This document shows, piece after piece, positions 46,615 to 55,836 of a stretch of DNA of 64,000 bases. Position numbers and translations under genes: made by a program. The notes beneath the pieces were generated by a model. That model was not told the origin of the DNA. It did no database searches and saw only the letters and a list, made by a program, of their open reading frames with translations. Source of the stretch: Thereva unica (lineage: Eukaryota; Arthropoda; Insecta; Diptera; Therevidae); contig OX465282.1 of assembly GCA_949987705.1 (NCBI GenBank), forward strand, positions 3,088,501 through 3,152,500. Direction: 5' to 3'. The first letter of the stretch is position 1; every line of letters begins with the position of its first letter.

Positions 46615-46783
46615 ATGATGAGTTGAACTCAGGTTGAACCCGGGTCCAATTATGTATAGACGCGCGTTGAGTTAAGGTCGACTGAACTCGACTCAGCTCT
46701 GCTACCTGAGTTCAGAGAAGATTATGTATTTGAGTTCAGACGCGAGTACAGTAGTTCAGTAGTTGAAGTTAGTTGACAGCAGC
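46615..46783. repeat. Degraded relative of the 38695-39133 MITE
   Basis: GATGAGTTGAACTCAGGTTG, AACCCGGGTCCAA, then CTCGACTCAGCTCTGCTACC resemble the interior of 38.7-39.13 kb. Its left part is missing, and the right part runs into the insertion at 46784. Confidence 0.5.
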
Positions 46784-46977
46784 TTCTTCTTCTTCTTCTT
46801 TGATCCGTTAGCTGGCGTCGAGGGACGTCCTTGCAACGGATACGCTGCTGTCGGTGCCGCTTTAAAAAAATGTAGTTCTCGCCTAGTTTCTTCGGCTTCC
46901 TGATTTTGGTCAATCCGACAGGTCGACTACTCTCCTCCTTCCACACCCTGGATTAGGGACCAGACGACGGCAGAGTT
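46784..46977 (-). mobile_element. GATCCGTTAG-family retroelement 3' end, copy 3, with 12-bp TSD
   Basis: A 194-bp insertion bounded by perfect direct repeats GTTGACAGCAGC (46772-46783 and 46978-46989). The plus strand begins with TTCTTCTTCTTCTTC, so on the minus strand the element ends in (GAA)n. The body matches 6255-6455. The sharp TSD and simple tail show insertion by target-primed reverse transcription. It is either a SINE or a heavily 5'-truncated LINE; no RNA polymerase III promoter boxes were seen, which favours a truncated LINE. Confidence 0.9.
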
Positions 46978-46989
46978 GTTGACAGCAGC

Positions 46990-47660
46990 AGCTCTGTGTT
47001 TTGTTTGCGATTGTGTGTGCAAATTGACTTCTTCTGGATGCAGAATCTCTAGCAGGTTCTTTGTGGCAGTTTCTGCTACTGTAGCCCTATCGATGACCTT
47101 TTGAAGTGTCAGGTCTTTTCCCCCAAATAAGGAAAGTTGGAGTGCTTCGTCGCGCAGTTCGCAAACTAAACGATCCCGAAGCATGCGTTCTAAGGCAGTC
47201 GGCAGGCACTTTCTGATGGTCGGGGGAAGATATGATTATCAAGTTTTTCCATAATCCCCGGAAGGGCAAATTACCTGCTTTTCGGGGCGATACGAGTGAT
47301 CTTAGCAAATCGAAGAGCGGTTCTCCACATATTGTCACAAAGACTGCGTCCTTCCTGTCATAGAGAAGATAGATATCCTCGAGGAAGTATTCAAACCAAT
47401 ACGATGTCCAGTTCTTGGCATTAGGCACGTCGCAAGGTTCTAGATAACCTCACATCGGGCTTATTGTGCAAACCTGGCTCTTTGAATCCACCTGTACTTT
47501 TCAAACTAGTCATTAGATTCTGAATAGCGTGGGCTTCTACGTGACAGATGTCGTCTTCTTCTTTATTCGTCGTGAAGTTGAAGGCATTGGGCGTTTTCAA
47601 TGATTCAAACTTGCGGCATATTTGCTTTTGCATGTTGTTCAATGAAGCAACTTGCAAAAG
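46990..47660 (-). pseudogene. Gypsy-class retrotransposon Gag fragment
   Basis: Minus strand about 47430-47210 encodes NWTSYWFEYFLEDIYLLYDR with DAVFVTICGEPLFDLLRSLV, the Gag capsid pattern (W...F-E-x-Y...K-x-A...C-G...x-D-L-x-R-x-L). 47184-46990 encodes RDRLVCELRDEALQLSLFGG and LTLQKVIDRATVAETATKNL, the conserved capsid C-terminal region. The two parts are in different frames (a frameshift near 47200). The zinc knuckle is cut off by copy 3 of the GATCCGTTAG family at 46977. Pol is absent here. Confidence 0.8.
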
Positions 47661-48126
47661 CACAGTGTTCAATGATTAAAACTTAAAAGCAAATGATTGC
47701 ATACTTTGCCAGCTTTTTCAAATACTTGCAGTTGTAATTTTGAAGAAGAAGACACGTCATGCTGCCATACATTTTTGTTTTACTCACTTTTTCATTATTA
47801 ATTTAACCAATAATGATTTCTTTTTTATTTTTCTCTGCACGAAATGGGAGACATTACTCGTATCCGCACTTTCTACTAGAATTTTGTTCTCAACAATTCC
47901 AATTGATGTTTTTAAATTTCTTTTAGCCATTTTGTTTTCAGTTTCTCGCAATACGTAAGTAGTGGAAGCACTAATTTCACGTATGTCAGCTGAAAATTTT
48001 GACATATAATGAGTTATGTTCAAATGATGCATGGTTGTTTGCTTTTGCATGTTGCTTAAGCTGTCAGTCAACGTCATTTGCTTTCGTGCAAGTCTGCAAA
48101 AGCATCCTGCATCATTGAAAACACCC
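47620..48126. mobile_element. Probable hAT-like MITE with related terminal segments
   Basis: GTGTTCAATGAT...AAAAGCAAATG near 47664 is mirrored by CATTTGCTTT...ATCATTGAAAACAC ending near 48125. TTTGCTTTTGCATGTTG also appears in the same orientation at about 47623 and 48040. No TSD could be defined and the ends are approximate. It separates a gag fragment (left) from an RT fragment (right). Confidence 0.4.
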
Positions 48127-48127
48127 G

Positions 48128-48245
48128 TTCTTTAGTAATCAGCGCCAGGAAGTGCTGCCATGCAATGCACCATCGCGTTGACAGCATCCCTTATTGATTT
48201 AGCCTTCCTGAAGCCTAATTGTTCGGTATACCGTCGAGAGTAGGT
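48128..48245 (-). pseudogene. Small LINE RT fragment
   Basis: The minus strand reads RRYTEQLGFRKAKSIRDAVN and AMVHCMAALPGAD, matching the R1/Jockey motif E-x-Q-(F/Y)-G-F-R-x-G-R-S-T-x-D-A-(I/V). About 40 codons. Confidence 0.7.
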
Positions 48246-48498
48246 ATATTTTTCCAACGACAGGCGGTTTCCTTAATTTTCCCCTCCCTTTCCTCTGCGC
48301 TGTCTACATCTTTTACATTGGGCCCCTCTCCTCTCATCTCCTATCATTGCTGGAAGTAAGATCCGTTGCCGAACTTTATTTGGTCTAGATTAATAAAAAA
48401 GTCATGTCGCTGATTTTTTTGGCTGCAGACTTACTGTGTCGTAGGTTGAACTATACCAATGAGCCATTTTTCCTTCCACTCGGATTCGGCAAGAGCAC

Positions 48499-48711
48499 AT
48501 GCCGAACTTTTTTGGTCGTATCATTGAACCCTCGTTTCAATTTCCGGTTAAAGTTTGTCCATTTGGTTTTCATCACATGCCAAGGGATCTTATTTATCAA
48601 CTAGTTTCAAATAACTTTGCTGCCGTTAGAAACCCGGAAGCTGATCAATATAAATTTTTTAAGGACCCTCCGCTAAACTACCCTCAGCCTTTCTTTTCTA
48701 GTAATCTATGA
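48499..48711 (+). CDS. Unrecognised 70-codon ORF, possibly an exon or retro-fragment
   Basis: Reads MPNFFGRIIEPSFQFPVKVC, then PFGFHHMPRDLIYQLVSNNF, then a tail ending FFKDPPLNYPQPFFSSNL and TGA. The amino-acid make-up is balanced and unlike translated AT-rich DNA. No family recognised, no clear splice sites at both ends, and a competing open frame overlaps it (48404-48604). It could be part of a gene, a retrocopy or chance. Confidence 0.25.
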   Translation: MPNFFGRIIEPSFQFPVKVCPFGFHHMPRDLIYQLVSNNFAAVRNPEADQYKFFKDPPLNYPQPFFSSNL

Positions 48712-49149
48712 TAAAAATTAAAAAAAAAATCTAGTGTCGTTTTTGTCAATTGTAAAAAATCAGATTTTTGACATAAAAGCAAGCAATGACAAAACACGAT
48801 TGTCAATGTCACAAATTTTGCAAGATCCAATATGAAACATTTTCTTACTTTTACATATACTAACATGTAATAATCTTATGTATTTTATTTGAATAAACTG
48901 TTGAAGTTGAAGTTGAAATATGAAAAGTTCAATTTGGAAAAAAGTAGACAAATAGTGAAATTGGGTTTGAAAGTGAAAAAAGAAGGATGCGAGTCCAGTT
49001 TTGTGTATAGTTGTGCGATAGTTTACATGAATGCCAGGCATAACTAACGATGTTATTTTTTTTATTTGACATAAGCAACTAAATAAATAGAATGTGATTT
49101 GTTTGTGTTATAAATTGTTATCAAAAAAGGCCGGACTAACGCTAAGAGA
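48712..49149 (+). promoter_or_regulatory. Upstream region / probable 5' UTR of first-exon candidate 2
   Basis: AT-rich, no transposon identified. Contains a GAAGTTGAAGTTGAA run (48903) and no clear TATA box in the last 100 nt. Included as the segment that would have to hold promoter 2. Confidence 0.25.
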
Positions 49150-49210
49150 ATGGGCGGGTTGTTTGCGAAACGCAAAATAAAGCGACAAGAAGAGCTTCAA
49201 ATTGAAAGAG
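49150..49210 (+). CDS. Candidate alternative first coding exon 2 (20 codons, phase-1 donor)
   Basis: The ATG (A at -3, favourable context) opens MGGLFAKRKIKRQEELQIER plus one base, then GAG|GTAAAT, a standard donor. Gly at position 2 with a small residue at 3 and Lys/Arg at 7, 8, 9, 11 and 12 is what N-myristoylated, basic-patch membrane-binding leaders look like. The exon is exactly 61 nt, the same length and phase as the candidate at 61681. Its last ten bases before the donor (ATTGAAAGAG) nearly equal those of candidate 1 (ATTGAAAGAA). The segment lies in a transposon-poor pocket. Too short for statistical proof; the gene is unidentified. Confidence 0.5.
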
Positions 49211-50180
49211 GTAAATTTTTGTTAAATCGTAGTTAAGTCGTTACACTTGCATTGGGATATGCCAGAGAATATTGGGGCTATCAATTTCCATTCAGTTGCC
49301 TGATATGTTTGTCATCTTTTCTACTTTAAATCTACTCGGTGACCTGCTCACTCAACTTTTACGTCATTGATAGATCTGATGATGATACCTTAACTTGGAG
49401 CAGGTCGACGAACAGACCTTTTATTACATTGAAAGATGCTAACGTATCCATGTATAGCATCGTGGCATCTTCTATATATGTATATGAAAGTACATGGAGC
49501 CACCCTTTGCCCCCTAGAGATTTTACTGAATAGGCTATCTGATGGTTGTACCAGTGGATTTGTCTTTTGGAGTCAGTCAGTCAGCAAAACCACTACCTCA
49601 AAACAAACACGTGTTCAGCATGAGCTGCAGTGAATATTTCTGAACCTTGGTGTTAGGTTTGGTGTAGGGCTACCTCCGTTGGAACCGCAGTCACAGCTAG
49701 CGCTTTTGATGCCACAAATTCCTACTGTACCTCAGGTTAGGCGGTTGTTTAAGCAAGAGCCGATCGAGGTTGCTGATCGCTAAGGTGAAAATATACGTAT
49801 CTCTCTTCTGGTAGTGGTGAGAAACGCGAGAAGCTTTTGTGAAGAAACTTCGTTCAATGGAAACGCCCTTTTGTATTAATCTCTAAATCTTACTGATTTT
49901 TTTAATATCTTTGGGCCAGAGGTTCGTCTCTACCATTTCGAAACATGGCTTCAGTCGATCTAGTGAATTTTTCAATGGATATTTACCGGCCATCGGGTGT
50001 AACGATCGACTATTGTTAGAATGCTTTTTTGAGGTTATAAGTGGCCTTATCTAGTCTACGTGGATTTCTTAAAATGGTGCCTGGAACTGTCAATTTACGA
50101 CTACGTATGGTATATGACTTTTGCTTTCTGGCATGACATGCATGTTTTTGCCTAATATACTGCATCCCTGTTTAAGTGAG
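49211..50180. other. Non-coding, with possible LINE debris
   Basis: Short open frames (49339-49533) without a domain. 49.68-49.78 kb has codon-like text but no motif. Confidence 0.35.
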
Positions 50181-50455
50181 GTCGTGCAGAAATTAGTTTG
50201 CGGTTCGGTTTAATCAGAAAAGAGATATCCCTGGGATGCACAGAACCGGTCCTTTCTGGGGGAGTCCTACCTATAGTATTTCACGATCAAGCCAACTATT
50301 TAGGGATAACTTTTCGGGGCTCCTTTCCATCTACTTGCGCATCGCTGACGGAGATTATATTCAGTTTCGTACCAATTTATCTTGAAGTAGAGAAATTCGC
50401 CATTGCCATATGGGCGATGAGCTTTAAGATTATCCTGTATTTTACATAGTATACA
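50180..50455 (+). pseudogene. LINE RT thumb fragment
   Basis: The plus strand reads PIVFHDQANYLGITF, then VPIYLEVEKFAI, corresponding to IGFSQQAKYLGVTL and VPLHLEVEKSAI of the reference LINE thumb (27.0 and 26.65 kb). A large part in between is deleted. Confidence 0.75.
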
Positions 50456-50639
50456 GAATGGTGAACCCACTTCCCAAAAGGAAAACTGGACCAGTTCTCA
50501 GCACGTTCTCTGAGACGACAGCGATGAACTGGGTCTCGTTATTGGGGCAATCTTGCGTTTCTTCTTTCTTTCAATGAAGTATTGGGCCTAAGACGAAGAC
50601 TTCGGCTTCATCTGGGACCAATGGTACTCTTGCCTGCCA

Positions 50640-51130
50640 CTATTACTCAATTAGGACAGGCTGCCTGAACAGGTACATCAATCGACCTAAGCATTCGACA
50701 GACTTATTTGGTCAAGAAAAGTCGCGCCACACAACAATACTTTGCTTCTCGATATCGCGGACCAGTGACAGAGAGGGTGAACGCCAGACTCGTCCTCCTC
50801 GAAGCAGAGTCTGCAGGTAAGCTACACTGATCCTCCGTTCTTCAATAGGTTTTAATTTAGAGCGTAGTGTTTGATGATCAAAGCAACTAGTTTCCCGGTG
50901 TCCCAATATCCTTTCTTTTGTGCCTCAATAATTCTCTGACAGCGTTGCGAGGCCGCCAAAGAAAAACACGCTTCGAGTTCAAAAGGCCAAATATGAACTT
51001 GGAGTGCTTGGTGTATTCCATCAGAGTCCAATTATTTCTTCATCATTTAGGGCGCTATGCACAAAATTGGAGGGTATCTCAGTACACTTTCGATCTAATG
51101 AAAATAATGGTAAAGCCCTTCCTGGCGTTT
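50640..51130 (-). pseudogene. LINE RNase H C-terminal fragment
   Basis: Collinear with 25960-26300 in the same orientation: GACAGGCTGCCTGAACAGGT, ...TATCGCGGACCAGTGACAGA, GACTCGTCCTCCTCGAAGCA (the acidic L-E-E-D-E-S region), then TTTAATTTAGAGCGTAGTG (the L-x-Y region) and GTTTCCCGGTGTCCCAATAT. Disrupted frames. Its 50.18-50.45 kb neighbour is on the opposite strand, so these are separate insertions or an inversion. Confidence 0.7.
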
Positions 51131-51159
51131 TCATTGCAGTCGAACCTTTGAAGGGACCG

Positions 51160-51400
51160 ACCTACGTAAGGGTCACCATATTGATAGTAATCTCTCGCAG
51201 TCAGTATTTCCGAGCTCCTACAACATCCAAGAGTTCAAACGCAGGGTTCATCACCACCTTCTTCAATTCCCTCCCGTTCCTTTATAACCCCTCCAACCCC
51301 CTCCCCGTACTAAGCTTACTGCTAGACATTGCACCATGACGTGACAAATGACATGACGGACTAGTAGTACAAAGGGTGATTCCTGAGCGCGTTATCAGTC
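51160..51400 (+). repeat. Dispersed repeat family Y, copy 3
   Basis: See 35035-35245; shared blocks are CATCCAAGAGT...CGCAGGGTTCATC and ACATGACGGACTAGTAGTAC. Confidence 0.6.
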
Positions 51401-51904
51401 TAAACATATTTGGACTTAGTCCTAAAGATCTTTATCCCTCTAAATGCCACTCTAGCGGTTGCTTTTTAGCATCGGTCCTTTTTAAGGATACATGACAATA
51501 TAGCCTAGATCTCTGCTCGAAAGATATTGTCCAGTATAATAAAGCTGAACGCTCTACCAAACTTGAGATTACTTGAACTTTGCTTGAGACTGGTGAGCTT
51601 GTTCAAGCAATATGGTCTACAAATTTGTTGTGTAAGAACGGTTAAATAGTAAACAAAGTCCAAGTGGCAGCTGTTGCCTCCAATTTTCTGGCTCCAGCAC
51701 TGTCCAGTGCTGGTACCAAGGACCTGTAATTGTTGCGATGTTCAGGAGGTATCGTCTGTCAAATTTCAGGTGCTGGGGACTTTAGTTGTATTAAGCCCAT
51801 TGCATTTTCTTCTTCAGTCCAGTAATTACACGCTGCTGCTGCTTCGAATTGGAACTGGTAAGCGCAGGCTAAGGGCTCTGCCCATAGAAAGTTGTAAGCT
51901 TTAC

Positions 51905-52109
51905 AGTAGGTATTAGGTCGATTGAGCATGGGAACCAGCGATGAAGTAAATATGTCAGTTTTGATTGACAGGTGGCCTCGTACAAAGGCTTGCGCTTCAG
52001 TGACGTAGATCATTTGTAGAGTACATGTGCACGTGTGAACACCTGTCAATCAAGAATGACGTATGTAGGTCACCGTTGGCTCCCATGCTCAACCGACCCA
52101 ACACCTACT
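51905..52109. mobile_element. 205-bp palindromic MITE with 33-bp TIRs
   Basis: The left end AGTAGGTATTAGGTCGATTG and the inverse of the right end (AGTAGGTGTTGGGTCGGTTG) agree at 29 of 33 positions, continuing through GAGCATGGGA(A/G)CCA. A second inverted pair, TTGACAGGTG / CACCTGTCAA, lies inside (about 51965 and 52040). No ORF. A TSD was not resolved. Confidence 0.8.
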
Positions 52110-53720
52110 CTACGATGACTTCCTGAGATGTAGCTGCTGTATTTGCCACCACTTTCTATTCTTCTAATGGCGACACTTTTATACCCAGAAAGATTAATTT
52201 TAATATATTTCTAGGCCCAGTGCAGCAATACTTCTTTCCGGAGATTTTATGTTAACGATTATAGAGTACAACATAACAAAAAATAACAACACAAAATAGG
52301 TCATTGTATCCTTTATCTATGTAGTTCATCGCCGTCTATATCCACATAAATTAAGACAATCTGATTCCCTTAATGTTACTATTGCTCCCGACAATAAAAC
52401 TCGTCCTTCTCCTTTCGCCTTGGCAATATTTTATCAGAATATCTCCCCCCCGAAAAACTACATAGTTTCAATCCAACATTGGCGCTCTTTCTCTCTCTCA
52501 TTTCCATTTAAAAATGTCCAACAATAAATAAAGCATAAGCTGGGCACATCCTTCTGCAGGACATTATTTTCCATAATTACTAACTTTTATATACATCTCC
52601 AAGTTATGAATAAATACTGAGAGAGTCTTGCACACATACATTTGTCTTCAATCATTTTGAAGTAGATAAATCGTTATCTTATTCATTTCCACCCACTTTC
52701 TCCGCCCCCACATACAGTGTGCTTGTTCAGAAATGATGCTTTTAGTTCGGGAAAGGATCATTTTGTGAAACAAGTTCATGTTTAGACTATTTATCCTTAC
52801 AGTATCAGAGAAAAAAACAATTGAAGAAGGAAAATATAAATTGAGACATGAAATAGCGACAGGAAACAAGGAGAGACGAGTCGAGAGAAGAGTCCATAAC
52901 GTTTCCTACAGAAGAAAAGTTTTATCCAGAAGAAAAGTTTTTTTTTATCAGTTCAATAAGGACAAGAATCGATATGTACCAAAACGAAAATATTAAGGAT
53001 TCAACCGTAGAAAAAATACGGAGCAGAAATGTAGGCTTAGGAAATAGGGGAGACCGAAAAAAGGAGATTCTTTCAAATTAGTCCTCCATCGGCGAAAATG
53101 TGACAATAATTTATCGATTTTTAAAGCCATGAAAAATATCAAATTTCATCCTGCTTCCTTCGAAAAAGCCGAAAATTACGAGCATTAGAAGCGTGTTCAC
53201 CTTGTCGAGCGCCACCTGATAACACATCCTGTAATCGCTCGTATGTTTCGTCGGGTCGCCCACGATTGGCGCCCTGCAGCCGTAAAATATAACGATACAA
53301 TATCCTGGACAGGTCCTATTTTACATACTGAATTTTCCTTCCGCTTCCTGCACACACACACACACACTCATGCATATCCAATTGCCGCCCTATGACTGTA
53401 AGACCTTGAACTTTACTAGCTAGGAGCAAAACCCTCCGAAAAAAATGAATAAAATAAAGAACGCCATCCTTGCCAGGACCTCCATCTCACACCCCCACAC
53501 TGAACAAAAGATAGCAAAAGCAAATTAACATGAAGATGCGGCGGCAACAAGGATAACATAAGGCTTGCTACTTAGTATATGAAAGTTTTTTTTGGGGGGC
53601 CTGAGTGTACGTGTGTATAAAGTCTTCCTGGTGCTCCTAGTACAATATGGGGGCATAGAAAGGACGAAAAGACGTGAACGCGGTAAATTGAATTAGAAAC
53701 CAACGAATTACACTTAGATG
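52110..53720. other. AT-rich non-coding
   Basis: No transposon recognised except a short (CA)n at 53350-53367. The Arg/Lys-rich open frame at 52778-52996 follows from purine-rich DNA and is not called. Confidence 0.45.
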
Positions 53721-53721
53721 T

Positions 53722-53919
53722 ATGGCGGCGGCAGCGTCATTGGGGCTGCTGTGCCGAGCTGAATTGTGGCGCCTTTTTCTTGCTAATAACTTTCATCGTC
53801 TGATAGCGAGAAAAACGCTGGGTGATGAGGTGCCATCTTACGAGTGTTTGAGATATTACTGCTTAGATGTGTGCAAAGATAATGAAAAGGGGATTTATTT
53901 GTTTTTTTCCGGAGGCAAG
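53722..53919 (+). CDS. Possible coding exon, 66 codons, phase-0 donor
   Basis: The ATG at 53722 opens an Ala/Leu-rich start (MAAAASLGLLCRAELWRLFL), continues NNFHRLIARKTLGDEVPSYE with a Cys-containing YYCLDVCKDNEKG stretch, and ends GGK at AAG|GTACGT, a strong donor. Codon use looks natural and GC is raised locally. Against it: donor phase 0 differs from the three phase-1 candidates, so it could not splice to the same acceptor in frame, and no family is recognised. Confidence 0.25.
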
Positions 53920-54340
53920 GTACGTTTGTGAAATGAGTTCCTGTAACATCGAAGATAAAAAGGATAATGGGATATCACATTTGGCCAAATTAACAATAAG
54001 ATAGTAGATGATAGCATAAAACCATAAACAAGGAACAAAGTACCTACAACATGCCGGAATCCGTAGACAAGGTCTCAAGGCGCGTCGACTTTTATTTCAG
54101 AGGTCCGTGCCTACAAGCTGTATATGGCTCATCCTGATAAACAAGTTCAAACATGATGTGGCACCAAAAAGCTCACAATCCCAGGAAGCACTTAAACCCA
54201 TTACAAACTCATAAGCGTGCATATCAACGCACCTAAACCCTATTGCATACCTCCAGGCACCAAAACTCTCACCACATCGTGCACATAAACCCCATTTCAT
54301 AAGACTTCAACTATGAAATAGGCTTCAAAGGCCAGGAGGG
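53920..54340. other. Unassigned sequence
   Basis: No structure that I can support. Confidence 0.35.
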
Positions 54341-54343
54341 ACG

Positions 54344-54490
54344 TTGCAGCAACTGTATACCCATATAGAAAGGCTGGTGCATTTGGCATATTCTACTTTC
54401 TGTAAAGATTACATGAACGAGGTAGCAAGAGAGACTTATCTTAACTCAACAAGATACCAGTTTGGCCAGACAGACAACAGAATTCTATTG
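54344..54490 (+). pseudogene. LTR-retrotransposon Gag scrap
   Basis: The plus strand reads IERLVHLAYSTFCKDYMNEV followed by ARETYLNS, resembling the gypsy-type Gag motif R-L-V-x-L-A-Y-P...L-A...x-F-(I/L)-x-(A/S)-L. The frame stays open to 54640 but the motif ends by about 54490. No LTR nearby. Confidence 0.5.
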
Positions 54491-54758
54491 CGGAAGTGTT
54501 GGCATATGCTCTTGCATACTAGAGTAGGTAATGGGACACTTGGGCCTGTGAACAAGCTTTACAGTACACATCATGAGAATCAATACGTGCCACCGAATCA
54601 ATGCCTCAGACGGGCGACTCTGATGCTGGAACCGTGGTGAGTTGGGTTATACAGAAAAGAGTGGTCAAAAACGAACGACAGCGGAATCTACAGAGAGTAG
54701 GAGTGGTACAAATTGGTGTTGAAATGCAGGGAGGTCGAACGATTACAGTCCCTGGTGT

Positions 54759-54772
54759 CATCTTCAACATCA
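54759..54772. repeat. RTE target-site duplication, left
   Basis: CATCTTCAACATCA; perfect partner at 57939-57952. Confidence 0.9.
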
Positions 54773-54790
54773 TCATCATCATCTGTAGCA

Positions 54791-55836
54791 CTACAGCCTA
54801 TTATTGGCCTTGGCTTCCTCCAACATTTCTCTCCATGCCGTTCGGTTCCTGGCTAATGCCTTCCAGTTGCGTACGCCTAACTTTACTAAATCTTCCTCAA
54901 CGGAGTCCATGTAACGCTTTTTTGGTCGACCTGAATTTCGCTTTCCATCAGGAATTCGATTCAACGCTATTTTTGCGGGGTCGCTATCGTCAAGCCTTTG
55001 TACGTGTGCCACCCATCGCAACCTACTTAATTTTATACTTTGTCGGGTCCCCGGTACAGTTGGTATAATTCGTGATTATATCTCCCTCTCCATTCACCGT
55101 TTTCGCAGACACCGCCAAATATTGTACGTAGAATTTTTCTTTCAAAAGTGCCTAGAAGAGTTTCATCAGCCACTTTCAAAGTCCATGCCTCTTATCCAAA
55201 CATCAGAACGGGCTTGATTAGCGTGGTATATAGTTTACACTTCATTCCTCTAGACAAAATGCGTGATGTAAGATGTTGTCGAAGTCCAAAATAGCATCTG
55301 TTAGCAACGTTTATTCTCCTTCTGATCTCCGTTGTCTCACCACTGTCAGCTTGCAATACGGTTCCAAGATACGTAAATTCTTTAACGGTTTCTATATTAT
55401 ATGCATCTATGGTGATATTTTGTCTTGGAGTTGCATATCTTTTTGAAGTACAAAGATACTTAGTTTTTGCTTCGTTGATGAGCAATCCCATCTTTTTCGC
55501 AGCTGCTTCCAGTTTGATGAAGGTTTCTTTCACACTCGCAAACGACCTATCTATTAGAGCGACATCATCAGCATAAGCCATCGTTTGTGTTGACTTGTTA
55601 AAGATGGATCCCGTTGTTTCTACCCCAGCGTCTCTCACCACCTTCTCCAACACTATGTTAAATAGGAGGCATGACAGCGCGTCACCTTGTCTCAGGCCTC
55701 TCTGTGATGTGAAACTATTTGAGAGGTGTCATTCAACTCGTACTACCTCGATTGTAGCTTTTGTTACTTCGATTAGGTGTTTTGGAAATCGGAAGCACTC
55801 CATAGCTTTAAATAACTCCTCACGCTTGACGCTGTC
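54791..55836 (-). pseudogene. RTE ORF remainder after the first stop: RT motifs B-C and C-terminus
   Basis: Continues in register: GLRQGDALSCLLFNIVLEKV (motif B, about 55705-55645), MAYADDVALIDRSF (motif C, catalytic Asp pair intact, about 55582-55540), EFTYLGTVLQADSG (thumb), RGMKCKLYTTLIKPVLMFG, then a stop. The C-terminus 55021-54791 has RWVAHVQRLDDSDPAKIALN and SGRPKKRYMDSVEEDLVKLG, ending ...ANNRL. The loss of function is due to point stops and small indels rather than deletion. Confidence 0.9.

Noticed and set aside
46927..47184. Treating this whole minus ORF as Gag
   Set aside because: Its last codons lie in the inserted GATCCGTTAG-family element (46784-46977); only the part right of 46989 is Gag.
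52778..52996. 72-codon Arg/Lys-rich plus ORF
   Set aside because: Reflects purine-rich simple sequence; no motif or splice context.
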